DNA of 64,000 nucleotides. Origin: Kribbella voronezhensis. Its GTDB lineage: Bacteria; Actinomycetota; Actinomycetes; Propionibacteriales; Kribbellaceae. The translations under genes and the position numbers were made by a program. A model generated the notes under the pieces. The model saw nothing but the letters and a program-made list of their open reading frames with translations, ran no database searches and was not told the DNA's origin. Shown here one piece after another: positions 1 to 8,003 of the stretch; positions within the stretch are counted from its first letter, which is position 1; each line of letters begins with the position of its first letter. The stretch lies in NCBI RefSeq assembly GCF_004365175.1, contig NZ_SOCE01000001.1:4533403-4597402 (forward strand), in the 5' to 3' direction.

Positions 1-879
1 CGGGTGTTCACGCCCGACGACCTACCGCCGTTCACGCTGGACGTGAAGGACTTCGAGGCCAAGTTCCAGACCGACGGCCCACAGCGCGGGGCCGCCCGCG
101 AGTTCAACGCGAACATCACCTACTCCGAGACGCCGGACTCGCCGGAGAAGTCGTACGACCTGCGGGTGAACCATCCGCTCAAGGTCGACGGCACCAGCGT
201 GCACCTGCTCGGCCACGGGTACGCGCCGCGGGTGACGGTGAAGGACGGCAAGGGACAGGTCGCCTTCTCCGGACCGTCGCCGTTCCTGCCGCAGGACAGC
301 AACTTCTCGTCCTTCGGCGTGGTCAAGGCACCCGATGCCCGACCGGTCCAGCTCGGCTTCGAAGGCTTCTTCCTGCCGACCGCCGTGATCGACCAGCGCG
401 GACCGACGTCGGTCTTCCCCGACGACCTCAACCCGGCGCTGGTGATGACCGCGTACTACGGCCGCCCGGCCACCGAGGACGGCAAGCCGGAATCGGTGTA
501 CCAGTTGGACAAGTCGAAGCTGACCCAGTTCGGCGACGGCAAGGGCGACAAGCTCCGGTTCCAGCTCGCCCCCGGCCAGAGCATCACCCTGCCGAACGGC
601 GCCGGCTCGCTCACCTTCGACGGTTACAGCCGCTGGGTGAAGCTGCAGATCAGCCACACGCCGGGACTGAACCTGGCGCTGGCCGGGATCTCGCTGGCCA
701 TCCTCGGCCTGATGGGCTCGCTGTTCATCCACCCCCGGCGTACCTGGGTGCGGGTGCGAACGAAGGACGGGCGTACCGTGGTCGAGGTCGCCGGGCTGGA
801 CCGGGGGCCCGAACGCGGCCTCGGTGCCGAGATCCAAGCCATCGCAGAAGTCTTGAAGAAGAAGCAGGAGCAGCCATGA
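1..879 (+). CDS. resB: ResB-like cytochrome c biogenesis protein, 3' part
   Basis: C-terminal part of a ResB/Ccs1 protein; the gene begins before the window, so its start is not seen. ResB works with CcsA/CcsB in system II cytochrome c maturation, delivering reduced apocytochrome to the heme ligation complex on the outer face of the membrane. The fragment is mostly a large extracytoplasmic domain, ending in one hydrophobic segment (about residues 225-245 of the fragment) followed by HPRRTWVRV and a charged cytoplasmic tail, as in ResB C-termini. Its TGA overlaps the ATG of ccsB by 4 bases, so the two are probably translationally coupled. Identification rests on this architecture and on the ccsB neighbour. 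The GTG at position 4 should not be taken as the real start. Confidence 0.85.
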   Translation, partial: RVFTPDDLPPFTLDVKDFEAKFQTDGPQRGAAREFNANITYSETPDSPEKSYDLRVNHPLKVDGTSVHLLGHGYAPRVTVKDGKGQVAFSGPSPFLPQDSNFSSFGVVKAPDARPVQLGFEGFFLPTAVIDQRGPTSVFPDDLNPALVMTAYYGRPATEDGKPESVYQLDKSKLTQFGDGKGDKLRFQLAPGQSITLPNGAGSLTFDGYSRWVKLQISHTPGLNLALAGISLAILGLMGSLFIHPRRTWVRVRTKDGRTVVEVAGLDRGPERGLGAEIQAIAEVLKKKQEQP

Positions 880-1901
880 GCCAGGAGACCTTCGCGCACG
901 TCTCGAACCTGGTCATCCCGACTGCCACGGTGATCTACGTCCTGGCGATGATGGCGCACGCGATGGAGTGGGCGACCGGCCGGGCGGCCAAGGCCCCGGC
1001 CACCGCGGCGCCGGCCGAGCAGCCTGCCGAAGTGCTGGTCGGTGCGGCTTCGCCGGTCGGTGGCGCGGGAGCGGGAGAGTCTGGCTCCGGTGGCGCGGCG
1101 GCCGACGTAGTACGGGCTGGTGCCGGGGATGCTGCCGAGAAGGCTGCGGCTGCGAGCCGGGTCGGTCTGCTGCTCACCTGGCTCGGTTTCGTGCTGCACC
1201 TGGCGGGCGTGGTCACGCGTGGTCTCGCGGCGGGGCGTGTGCCGTGGGGCAACATGTACGAGTTCTCCATCACGTCGTCGCTGGCGGTCGCGGTGGTCTA
1301 CCTCGCCTTCGTGCACCGCTACAAGCTGCAGTGGCTGGGACTCGGCGTCACGCTGGTGATCGCCGCCGTGCTGGGCCTGGCGACGCTGCTCCTCTACACG
1401 CCGGCCGGCCCGCTCGTGCCCGCGCTGCACTCGTACTGGCTGGTCATCCACGTCTCCGCCGCGGCGATCTCCGGCGGCGCGTTCACTGTCGGCGCACTGA
1501 TCTCGATCCTCTACCTGGTGAAGTCCCGCGCCGAGCGCCGGGTGCTTGCCGGGGGCATCATGTCTCCGTCCCTCAAGCGGCTGCCGAGCGCCGAGGCGAT
1601 GGACGGTACGGCGTACAAGGTGCTCGCCTTCGCCTTCCCGCTGTGGACCTTCGGTGTCCTGGTGGCCGGGCCGATCTGGGCGGAGTACGCGTGGGGCCGG
1701 TACTGGGGCTGGGACCCCAAGGAGGTCTGGGCGCTGGTCACCTGGGTCGTGTACGCCGCCTACCTGCACGCGCGGGCGACCGCCGGCTGGCGGGGACGTC
1801 CGGCGGCGACGATCGCGATCGTCGGCTGGCTCGTGTTCCTGTTCGACTTCGTCGGGGTGAACCTGCTGGTCTCCGGGCTGCACTCGTACGCCGGGGTCTG
1901 A
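876..1901 (+). CDS. ccsB: Cytochrome c biogenesis protein CcsB/CcsA
   Basis: Multi-spanning heme handling and ligation subunit of the system II cytochrome c synthase, partner of ResB just upstream. The 341-residue protein has several membrane helices and the tryptophan-rich heme-binding WWD signature near residues 270-285 (WGRYWGWDPKEVWAL). Conserved histidines lie in flanking loops (for example LHSYWLVIHVSAAA around residue 190 and LHSYAGV at the C-terminus). Residues about 45-90 are a low-complexity Ala/Gly/Pro-rich linker. The ATG overlaps the resB stop and the stop lies 1 base before the next ATG, so resB, ccsB and the DUF4229 gene form one transcription unit. Family assignment is secure; CcsA, CcsB and ResC are used as names in different genomes. 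Confidence 0.93.
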   Translation: MSQETFAHVSNLVIPTATVIYVLAMMAHAMEWATGRAAKAPATAAPAEQPAEVLVGAASPVGGAGAGESGSGGAAADVVRAGAGDAAEKAAAASRVGLLLTWLGFVLHLAGVVTRGLAAGRVPWGNMYEFSITSSLAVAVVYLAFVHRYKLQWLGLGVTLVIAAVLGLATLLLYTPAGPLVPALHSYWLVIHVSAAAISGGAFTVGALISILYLVKSRAERRVLAGGIMSPSLKRLPSAEAMDGTAYKVLAFAFPLWTFGVLVAGPIWAEYAWGRYWGWDPKEVWALVTWVVYAAYLHARATAGWRGRPAATIAIVGWLVFLFDFVGVNLLVSGLHSYAGV

Positions 1902-1902
1902 G

Positions 1903-2154
1903 ATGAAGGAATTCGCGATCTACACCGGGCTGCGGCTGGTCCTGTTCGCCGCATCCTTCGGGATCCTGTGGGTGGCGCTGCACAGCTGGCTCGGGATCTT
2001 CCCGCTGCTCCTGCTGGCCTTGATCGTGTCCTCGATCCTGTCGATCTTCGTCCTCCGGGCCGCCCGCGATCGCCTGGCGGCCAATATCGAACGCCGCGCG
2101 GGCCGGATTGCTTCCCGCATCGAGGCGGCCCGCTCCGCCGAGGACGACGACTGA
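1903..2154 (+). CDS. DUF4229 small membrane protein
   Basis: An 83-residue protein with two hydrophobic segments (about residues 5-25 and 28-48) and a basic, Arg/Ala-rich cytoplasmic tail. This matches the actinobacterial DUF4229 family, which is often found beside cytochrome c maturation or menaquinone genes. No biochemical role is known to me. The start ATG is separated by a single base from the ccsB stop, so it is almost certainly co-transcribed and may assist cytochrome or quinone assembly (inference from position only). A perfect hairpin about 35 nt after its stop may end the operon. Confidence 0.8.
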   Translation: MKEFAIYTGLRLVLFAASFGILWVALHSWLGIFPLLLLALIVSSILSIFVLRAARDRLAANIERRAGRIASRIEAARSAEDDD

Positions 2155-2190
2155 TTTCAACCATCCCGCTCAGCCGGGCCGGTTTTCGTG

Positions 2191-2211
2191 GTACCAGTGC
2201 TCTACTGGTAC
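2191..2211. terminator. Perfect inverted repeat after the ccs cluster
   Basis: GTACCAGT, a 5-nt loop, then ACTGGTAC: eight perfect base pairs, 37 nt after the DUF4229 stop. There is no U-tract, so it may be a factor-dependent or I-shaped terminator of the ccs operon. It could instead be a protein-binding site in front of the tetR promoter region. Confidence 0.4.
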
Positions 2212-2292
2212 GCAGAGTGACTTAGGCCACCCTGCCTTTTCCCGAAAAATCGTTTGTGCATTCCTTCACATCAGTCTTATCGTGGTTGATGA

Positions 2293-2309
2293 AACGAAAC
2301 CGTTTCGTT
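2293..2309. promoter_or_regulatory. TetR operator (palindrome)
   Basis: AACGAAAC, one central C, then GTTTCGTT: a perfect 17-bp palindrome ending 41 bp before the tetR start codon. Sites of the form GAAACGN(3-4)CGTTTC are typical of actinobacterial TetR repressors. It probably mediates autoregulation of tetR and, through read-through, of the exporter. No second copy is present in front of the exporter itself. Confidence 0.7.
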
Positions 2310-2350
2310 CTATCGGTATCCGATCAATCACACAGGGTGATCAACGAGCT

Positions 2351-2962
2351 ATGCCAGACACAGCCGAAACCGGTACGCGTCAGCGGCCCAGGGTCGAAGG
2401 CGGGCGCGAGGACGAGATCCTCGACGCGACCGTCGTGGTCGTCGCCGAACTCGGCTACGACCGGTTGACCATGGACGCGGTGGCCACGGCCGCCAAGGCC
2501 AGCAAGGCCACGCTGTACCGGCGCTGGTCGACCAAGGCCGAGCTCGTGGTCGACGCGATCAGCCGGGCGAAGGGCTGCCCGGTGCCGGACGACGTCGACA
2601 CCGGCAGTCTGCGCGGCGACCTGATCTCGCTGTCGTGTGAAGAGGGCGGGTTCACCTCGGAGATGCCGATGTCGGTGATGGCCGGTCTGCTGACCGCGCT
2701 GCACCGCGACGCGGATCTGCAGAAGGCCTTCAAGGAGCGCTTCCTGGCGCCCCGGCTGGCCGTCGTGAACAAGATCTACGAACGCGCCGTACGCCGGGGC
2801 GAGATCGCCGCCGACGTCGACGTCGACCTGCTCTCCCAGACCCTGCCCGCGATCATCATCCACCACGCCTTCGTGCTCGGCGTCGAGCCGACCGAGGACC
2901 TGATCCTGCGGGTCATCGACCACGTGATCCTGCCTGCGGCGCGGGGGTCGCAGGCGAGCTGA
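2351..2962 (+). CDS. TetR/AcrR family transcriptional repressor
   Basis: A 203-residue regulator. The N-terminal helix-turn-helix (about residues 20-65) shows the TetR pattern: ILDATVVVVAELGYDRLTMD, then VATAAKASKATLYRRWSTKA. A C-terminal ligand-binding and dimerisation domain of the TetR_C type follows. I chose the ATG at 2351 because it gives the normal family length; the open frame runs further upstream but there it would cross the palindromic operator at 2293-2309. The gene is followed by a DHA2 drug exporter on the same strand with 62 bp between them. The expected job is substrate-responsive repression of itself and the exporter; the inducer is unknown. Confidence 0.9.
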   Translation: MPDTAETGTRQRPRVEGGREDEILDATVVVVAELGYDRLTMDAVATAAKASKATLYRRWSTKAELVVDAISRAKGCPVPDDVDTGSLRGDLISLSCEEGGFTSEMPMSVMAGLLTALHRDADLQKAFKERFLAPRLAVVNKIYERAVRRGEIAADVDVDLLSQTLPAIIIHHAFVLGVEPTEDLILRVIDHVILPAARGSQAS

Positions 2963-3024
2963 CCGGTGTGGGGCCGGACTCAGCGACCAACAAGCCAGTA
3001 ACACCCAAGAGGGGAAATCTCAGA

Positions 3025-4578
3025 ATGTCAGAAGACGTCATCAAGGCTGATCCGCCCGAGGGCCGGCCGGTCGACTCGGTGGCTGAGCAGGCCGCGCACG
3101 GTCACCGCAACCTCGGCATCGCGCTCGCGCTGATCAGCATGGCGCAGCTGATGGTGGTGCTGGACGGCACCATCGTCAACATCGCCCTGCCGCACATCCA
3201 GCTCGACCTCGGCTTCACCAACGCCTCGCTGCCGTGGGTGGTCAACGCCTACGCGCTGGCCTTCGGCGGCCTGCTGCTGCTCGGCGGCCGGATCGGCGAC
3301 ATCCTCGGTCGCCGCAAGGTGTTCATGTTCGGCGTCGTGCTGTTCGGCGTCGCCTCCTTCCTGGGTGGTATCTCCCAGAACGAGACCCTGCTGCTCGCCA
3401 GCCGGATCCTGCAGGGCGTCGGCGCCGCCGCCGCCTCGCCGAACGCGCTGGCCCTGATCACCACGACCTTCCCGGCCGGCAAGGAGCGCAACCGCGCGAT
3501 GGCCGTGTACGCCGCGATGTCGGGTGCCGGTGCCGCCGTCGGCCTGATCCTCGGTGGTCTGCTGACCGAGGCGTCCTGGCGCTGGACCTTCTTCATCAAC
3601 ACCCCGATCGGCCTGGTCGTCGCCTTCCTGGCGATCCGCTACCTCGGCGAGTCGGCCCGCCAGCACGGCAAGTTCGACATGCCGGGCGCCATCACCGGAA
3701 CCGTCGGTCTGACCGCCCTGGTCTACGGCCTGACGCACGCCGGCCAGGACGGCTGGGGCAACTCGGTCACGCTCAGCTTCATCATCGGTGGTCTGGCGTT
3801 GATCGCCGTCTTCCTCACCATCGAGGCCCGGTCCCGGCACGCGCTGATGCCGTTCCGGATCCTGGCCAACCGGACCCGCGGCGTCAGCTTCTTCGTGATG
3901 CTGATCGTCGGTGCGGCGATGTTCTCGATGTTCTACTTCCTGGGCATCTTCGTGCAGAACATCATGGGGTACAGCGCGCTGAAGACCGGCTTCTCGTTCC
4001 TGCCGTTCAGCTTCGGCATCGTGGTCGCGGCACAGGTCGCCTCCGTTCTGGTCGCCCGGATCGACCCGCGCTGGATCGCCGGCGCCGGTTCGGCCATCGC
4101 GGCCGGTGGACTGTTCGGCTTCAACCAGCTCCAGGTGGACTCCACCTACCTGACCGGCCTGCTGCCGTACATCCTGCTGCTCTCGTTCGGCATGGGCCTG
4201 ATCTTCGTGCCGCTCACGCTGACCGCCGTCAGTGGCGTGGCGGACACCGACTCGGGCGTCGGCTCCGCAGTACTGAACACCGTGCAGCAGATCGGTGGCG
4301 CGGTCGGCCTGGCGCTGCTGGGCACCGTCTCCACCAATGCGATCAAGGACAAGTTCGCGGAGCTGGCACCAGGAGTGGCGCAGGCTGCCCAGGCGTCACC
4401 TGACCAGGCCAAGCAGCTCCAGGCCCAGGCGACGGCCGTGGCAACCACGCACGGCTTCACCACAGCGTTCCTGGTGTCCGCGTTCATGTTCGTCGGCGCG
4501 GCACTGATCACGCTGGTCGGCCTCTCCGTCAAGCACAAGGACCTCGCCAACGACGGCAAGCCGGTCCACATCGGCTGA
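3025..4578 (+). CDS. DHA2 family (EmrB/QacA) MFS drug exporter
   Basis: A 517-residue major facilitator of the 14-helix DHA2 type. It carries motif A-like sequence GGRIGDILGRRKV (about residues 88-100) and the DHA2 signature LDGTIVNIALPHIQ near residue 46, which contains the acidic residue of helix 1. Helix 5 carries a motif C-like sequence near GAGAAVGLILGG. It is predicted to export hydrophobic or cationic drugs with the proton gradient. The ATG at 3025 is preceded by the strong ribosome site AGAGGGGAAA; an earlier in-frame start at 2968 would add 19 non-conserved residues. The adjacent TetR gene with its operator is the likely regulator. A good hairpin terminator follows at 4594-4625. Confidence 0.9.
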   Translation: MSEDVIKADPPEGRPVDSVAEQAAHGHRNLGIALALISMAQLMVVLDGTIVNIALPHIQLDLGFTNASLPWVVNAYALAFGGLLLLGGRIGDILGRRKVFMFGVVLFGVASFLGGISQNETLLLASRILQGVGAAAASPNALALITTTFPAGKERNRAMAVYAAMSGAGAAVGLILGGLLTEASWRWTFFINTPIGLVVAFLAIRYLGESARQHGKFDMPGAITGTVGLTALVYGLTHAGQDGWGNSVTLSFIIGGLALIAVFLTIEARSRHALMPFRILANRTRGVSFFVMLIVGAAMFSMFYFLGIFVQNIMGYSALKTGFSFLPFSFGIVVAAQVASVLVARIDPRWIAGAGSAIAAGGLFGFNQLQVDSTYLTGLLPYILLLSFGMGLIFVPLTLTAVSGVADTDSGVGSAVLNTVQQIGGAVGLALLGTVSTNAIKDKFAELAPGVAQAAQASPDQAKQLQAQATAVATTHGFTTAFLVSAFMFVGAALITLVGLSVKHKDLANDGKPVHIG

Positions 4579-4593
4579 CCCGTCATCACGAGC

Positions 4594-4625
4594 AGGGCCG
4601 CATCCCGGGGCGGGGGTGCGGCCCT
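4594..4625 (+). terminator. Rho-independent terminator of the tetR-exporter unit
   Basis: AGGGCCGCA pairs perfectly with TGCGGCCCT across a GC-rich loop, followed by TTCCTTGT. It lies 16 nt after the exporter stop codon. Confidence 0.8.
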
Positions 4626-4631
4626 TTCCTT

Positions 4632-4704
4632 GTACGACGCCCCGCTTCGCGCCTCCTGCGTCGGCGCTCGACCCACCCGCCCCGGGCCGCCGCTCCTGCG
4701 TCGC
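4632..4704 (-). repeat. Two diverged copies of the GCTCCTNCGTCGC repeat
   Basis: Cores CCTCCTGCGTCGG (4652-4664) and GCTCCTGCGTCGC (4692-4704), read on the + strand just after the exporter terminator. The block starts with TACGACG, as does the copy at 44611. These belong to the dispersed family described for 44611-44682 and 23161-23613. The rest of the gap, 4705-4931, holds no gene or structure that I can support. Confidence 0.6.
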
Positions 4705-4931
4705 CGGCTCGTTGGCTGGTGCGGTTTGTCTTCTGCCGGAGGAACGCGGGCGAGCTGTGTGAAGAAGCGGATCAAGCCTTGTGACAAAGGGCTTCCCGCG
4801 CATGCTCGCCGAGAACGTCCATCGATCACCTTGGTGGCGCGACGGTGACAACTCGTACGCCTCGAGGTTGACTTTCGAACCAGACCCCGATCGCTCGCAG
4901 TAGGCCGGGGAAGTTGAGCGAGGCAACGTTA

Positions 4932-4993
4932 GGGCGACGGAGGAGCCCGGAGTTGGGGGGGGTGGGGAGCGGCGACGGAAGGAGCCGCGTGGG
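4932..4993 (-). repeat. Dispersed 3'-flanking repeat, double copy
   Basis: Read on the - strand, it starts 11 nt after the stop of the GNAT gene at 5005 with CCCACGCGG. It continues with CTCCTTCCGTCGCC, then GCTCCCCACCCCCCC, and ends with a second GGCTCCTCCGTCGCCC. The same order of blocks occurs after the polyprenyl synthase gene at 44622-44682, so this is a homologous composite element of about 55-60 bp. Confidence 0.75.
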
Positions 4994-5004
4994 CGGGGTT
5001 CTCC

Positions 5005-5496
5005 TCAGCTCGTCAGTTGTTTCGCCATGACGATCTCGCGGGTGATGCCGTCGGGCATCAGGTCGCCCGGTTCGTCGGTGTCGACGTAGCCGTTGCGGAC
5101 GTAGAGCGAGTGGGCCTTTTCGTTGCCTTCGACAACTGAGAGTTTGAGGGTGTGGGCGGACGCCGCGCGGGCCCAGGTTTCGATGTCGGTCATGAGTTTG
5201 TCGCCGATACCTTGGCCGCGGGCGGTGGGGGAGATCCACATCGAGATGAGGTGGGCTACGCCTTCCTCGTCCGGGGGAAGGACGCCGCTGGCCATGCCGA
5301 CGGGGGTGCCGTCGAGTACGGCGATCAGGTTGTAGGAGCGCGGCAGTTCCAGCCTGGCTCGCCAGCGGTCTTCGCCGGCGTTCTCCCAATCGGCTAGCCG
5401 GGAGCCGAAGGCGGAGGGGGCGTCGGCCAAGGCGGCCAGGCGCAGGCCGCGCCAGGTCTTCCAGTCGTCCGCGGTCAGTTCATGGAGTTCGATCAC
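5005..5496 (-). CDS. GNAT family N-acetyltransferase
   Basis: A 163-residue single-domain acetyltransferase. The acetyl-CoA motif A is clear (WISPTARGQGIGDKLMTDI, residues about 92-110, matching the R/Q-x-x-G-x-G/A pattern). It is followed by the C-terminal LYVRNGYVDTDEPGDL motif (Tyr in the usual acid position of the alpha-4/beta-5 region). Substrate cannot be inferred. It is a stand-alone gene: the TMEM175-like gene lies 40 bp upstream on the same strand, and its 3' side faces the exporter and a dispersed repeat. The start codon is ATG. The assignment is to the superfamily only. Confidence 0.85.
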   Translation of the reverse strand: MIELHELTADDWKTWRGLRLAALADAPSAFGSRLADWENAGEDRWRARLELPRSYNLIAVLDGTPVGMASGVLPPDEEGVAHLISMWISPTARGQGIGDKLMTDIETWARAASAHTLKLSVVEGNEKAHSLYVRNGYVDTDEPGDLMPDGITREIVMAKQLTS

Positions 5497-5536
5497 GGGA
5501 GCAAGCCTCGCAGATCAGACGCCCGCCAGGCGACCG

Positions 5537-6157
5537 TTATTCGGCCGGCTGAGCCGGCTGGGGCTTCCGGAGCCAGTGCATCGCGGGTGGGAGCCAGTAG
5601 TACGGGATCAGCAGGGCGAACACGGCGATGCCCAAGGCCGGCACCAGAGCGCCGAGGAGTGTGCCCACGCCGTACAGGACCGGGCCCAGGTAGAAGCGGC
5701 GGGCGATGCGCTTCGCCTCAGCCGGGGTGATGCTGGGGCCGAGGAGGCGGTGGTTCCGGCGGGCGTATTCCCAGATGGCGTTGAAGGGGATGCCGCCTGC
5801 CACCAGCACTACGCCGTACAGGACGACGGAGGTCCGCTCGGATTCGCCGGTGCGGAAGGCGGCCGCGAGGACGCCGGCGCTGAACGGGATGAAGACGACC
5901 AGCATCAGCAGGACGGTGTTGAGGAACAGCAGCGTTCGGTCGGCGGTGACGATGTGGTCGAACATCGCGTGATGGTTCGCCCAGATCAGGCCGATCACCA
6001 GGAAGCTGATCACGAAGCCCAGGTACGACGGCCAGAGCTCGCCCAGCTTCGTCAGCAGGTGGCTGGTGTCCTCCGGCACCTTGATCTCGATGATCAGCAA
6101 GGTGATCGCGATCGCGAACACCCCGTCGCTGAACGCTTCCAGGCGTGCGGTTTTCAC
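5537..6157 (-). CDS. TMEM175/DUF1211 family membrane protein
   Basis: A 206-residue polytopic membrane protein with the TMEM175 signature near the N-terminus: RLEAFSDGVFAIAITLL, containing the FSDG motif of the first helix. Bacterial TMEM175 proteins form tetrameric potassium-selective channels with six helices per subunit; about six hydrophobic stretches are visible here. The start is a GTG (residues MKTARLEA). A -10-like TAGGGT on the - strand at 6169-6164 lies 6 nt before it and no Shine-Dalgarno sequence is visible, so the mRNA may be leaderless. The promoter would sit just after the stop of the M48 peptidase gene. Confidence 0.82.
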   Translation of the reverse strand: MKTARLEAFSDGVFAIAITLLIIEIKVPEDTSHLLTKLGELWPSYLGFVISFLVIGLIWANHHAMFDHIVTADRTLLFLNTVLLMLVVFIPFSAGVLAAAFRTGESERTSVVLYGVVLVAGGIPFNAIWEYARRNHRLLGPSITPAEAKRIARRFYLGPVLYGVGTLLGALVPALGIAVFALLIPYYWLPPAMHWLRKPQPAQPAE

Positions 6158-6189
6158 GGCCAGACCCTAACGCAGGGCGAGGCCGGTGC

Positions 6190-7200
6190 TCAGCGGATTT
6201 TGGAGGAGACCCAGTCCTTGACGCCGCCGAGGCCCTCGCCCATGTCGCGGAGGAGTTTGGCCAGCGGGTCCTGCGAGCGGGCGAAGGCGTCGGAGTACGA
6301 CTTGGCCGCGTTCTTCGCCTCCTGCGACATCGAGGCGTCGCCGTCCTCCTGCCGCTTCGGATAGGTGCCGGAGACGATCGTGGTGTACTCGCCCTCGTCC
6401 ACCCAGCGCCGCAGCTCATGTGCCCGTACTACGGCCAGCGGGTGCGTCGCCGCTTCCAGCAACAGCAGCTTGAGCACGCTGTCGCGCAGGTCGCCCGCGC
6501 TCTCGTACTCCGTGCCCTGCGCCAGGAACGCCGTGGTGTCCAGCTCTTCCAGCTGCCCACCGCTGGCCAGCTTCATCTGCACTCGCAGCGCGGCAGCAGG
6601 ATCCTGTACTGCGAGCAGGCCGGCCCGGTCGCCGGACAGCTCCGCCTTGCGGGCCCACTCGTGCAGCGCGGCGATGATCGCGCGCAGGCCGAGTGCACCG
6701 ATCGGCATCCAGTTCAGCGCGCCGGTGAGCCGCATCAGCCAGAACAGCAGCGACTGGTAGAGCGCGTGGCCGCTCTGGGCGTGGCCGAGCTCGTGGCCCA
6801 GCACGAACCGGAGCTCCTCGTCGTCGAGGCCCTTCACGAGGCTGCTGTTCAGCACGATGAACGGCTTGTCCATGCCGATCGTGACGGCGTTCCAGAGCGG
6901 GAAGTTGGTGATGAACAGCTCCGGCAGCTCCCGGACGTCGAGCGTGGTCGCCGCCTCGGTGTACAGCCGGTGCACCTTCGGGAACTGCCGCTCGTCGACC
7001 CGGATCGCCGACCCCAGGAACTGCAGCCGGAAGGCCCGCTCGTTGATGAGGCCGGACATCTTGCGCAGGACGAAGTCGAACCCCTTCAGCTGCCGCAGCG
7101 CGACCAGCGCACCGCGGTCGGCCGGGTGCTCCCAGGCGCGCGAGCTGATGTCGGTGAGCGTGACCCTGGTCCTGGTCGGCCGCTCGTCGTTCTCGGTCAT
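6190..7200 (-). CDS. M48 family zinc metallopeptidase
   Basis: A 336-residue peptidase of the M48 (Ste24/HtpX-like) family. The zinc motif HELGHAQSGH (HExxH) is near residue 199. The third zinc ligand lies in the later ELSGDRAGL (ExxxD) about 50 residues on. A hydrophobic segment between them (ALYQSLLFWLMRLTGAL) may associate with the membrane. Family members degrade or process membrane proteins and unfolded envelope proteins. The C-terminal 60 residues, rich in charged and Ser/Ala residues, are not part of the conserved fold. It is separated from the M23 gene by a divergent 142-bp region and is probably transcribed alone. Confidence 0.88.
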   Translation of the reverse strand: MTENDERPTRTRVTLTDISSRAWEHPADRGALVALRQLKGFDFVLRKMSGLINERAFRLQFLGSAIRVDERQFPKVHRLYTEAATTLDVRELPELFITNFPLWNAVTIGMDKPFIVLNSSLVKGLDDEELRFVLGHELGHAQSGHALYQSLLFWLMRLTGALNWMPIGALGLRAIIAALHEWARKAELSGDRAGLLAVQDPAAALRVQMKLASGGQLEELDTTAFLAQGTEYESAGDLRDSVLKLLLLEAATHPLAVVRAHELRRWVDEGEYTTIVSGTYPKRQEDGDASMSQEAKNAAKSYSDAFARSQDPLAKLLRDMGEGLGGVKDWVSSKIR

Positions 7201-7294
7201 CGTTCCCCCACAGGTCGGCGCGTGTGCGTTCCCAAGGTAGCTCGATCCGGGGTCTGGTCGAGTTTGGTCGATCTGCTCGCTGTGGTCGCGCGCT

Positions 7295-7311
7295 GCTCCC
7301 AGGCTGGGAGC
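7295..7311. promoter_or_regulatory. Perfect inverted repeat in the M48/M23 divergent region
   Basis: GCTCCCA, GGC, TGGGAGC: seven perfect pairs, 31 bp before the ATG of the M23 peptidase. It could be an operator or a 5'-UTR hairpin. Nothing else in 7201-7342 stands out. Confidence 0.35.
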
Positions 7312-7342
7312 GACAACTCTCCTACCGCCCTATGGAGGACAC

Positions 7343-7969
7343 ATGTTCAAACCAGTACTCGGTGCGGCCGTGGCTCTGGCCGCCCTGACGATAGCGCCGG
7401 CGCTGAGCGCGAGCGCAGTACAAGATCCTGCGCCGGCTCCGCAGAGCTACGAGGCGCAGCGGGCCGCAGTACCGGCTGCGAAGGCTGCGGCTGTGCGGGC
7501 TCAGGTGGCTCAGTCCGTGACTGCGCGGCCGTTGCTCCGGGTGCCGTTCCGGTGTGGTGAGACGTGGTCCGGAGCCAGCCGCGCCGGCCACAGTCCGTCG
7601 TACTACGCCGTCGACCTCAACTGGGGCTCCGGTAGCGACGACCTGGGCAAGCCGGTGAAGACCAGCGCGGCCGGGACCGTGGTGCGCTCGTCGTACGACG
7701 CCGGTGGGTACGGTAACTACATCGAGATCGCCCACGGTGACGGCTGGCACACGCTGTACGCACACCTGCAGAACCGTGGGGTGGCAGTCGGCGACCACGT
7801 GACCGACAGCCAGCAGATCGGGCACGTAGGCGGCACCGGCAACGTCACCGCGCCCCACCTGCACTACGAACAGATCAAGGACGGCGTAGTGGTGGCCGCA
7901 CTCTTCGGTACCTCCACGTGGGTCGCCTACCCGGGCCCGGCCGGCTACACCCGGATCCGCGACTGCTAG
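7343..7969 (+). CDS. Secreted M23 family (LytM-type) peptidase
   Basis: A 208-residue exported protein. A signal peptide covers about residues 1-26 (hydrophobic core after MFKP, cleavage near ALSASA-VQ). The peptidase M23 domain occupies about residues 85-190. The zinc ligands are visible as HSPSYYAVDLNWG (first His and Asp) and the later HLH of VTAPHLHYEQ; GDGWHTLYAHLQ supplies the catalytic His region. M23 enzymes are peptidoglycan endopeptidases or, when degenerate, cell-wall regulators; here all ligands appear present. The start follows ATGGAGGACAC, a good ribosome site. The cds1-like gene begins 34 bp after its stop. Confidence 0.88.
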   Translation: MFKPVLGAAVALAALTIAPALSASAVQDPAPAPQSYEAQRAAVPAAKAAAVRAQVAQSVTARPLLRVPFRCGETWSGASRAGHSPSYYAVDLNWGSGSDDLGKPVKTSAAGTVVRSSYDAGGYGNYIEIAHGDGWHTLYAHLQNRGVAVGDHVTDSQQIGHVGGTGNVTAPHLHYEQIKDGVVVAALFGTSTWVAYPGPAGYTRIRDC

Positions 7970-7991
7970 AGCCAACCCGGCACGGTGGCGC

Positions 7992-7997
7992 TAGCCT
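7992..7997 (+). promoter_or_regulatory. -10 box for a leaderless cds1-like mRNA
   Basis: TAGCCT ends 6 nt before the ATG at 8004 and no ribosome site precedes that ATG, the spacing expected of leaderless actinobacterial transcripts. No convincing -35 box is visible. Confidence 0.4.
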
Positions 7998-8003
7998 GCT
8001 CCC

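Noticed and set aside
4705..4931. A small gene between the exporter and the GNAT gene
   Set aside because: Short frames exist, but none has a ribosome site, a motif or a conserved-looking composition.
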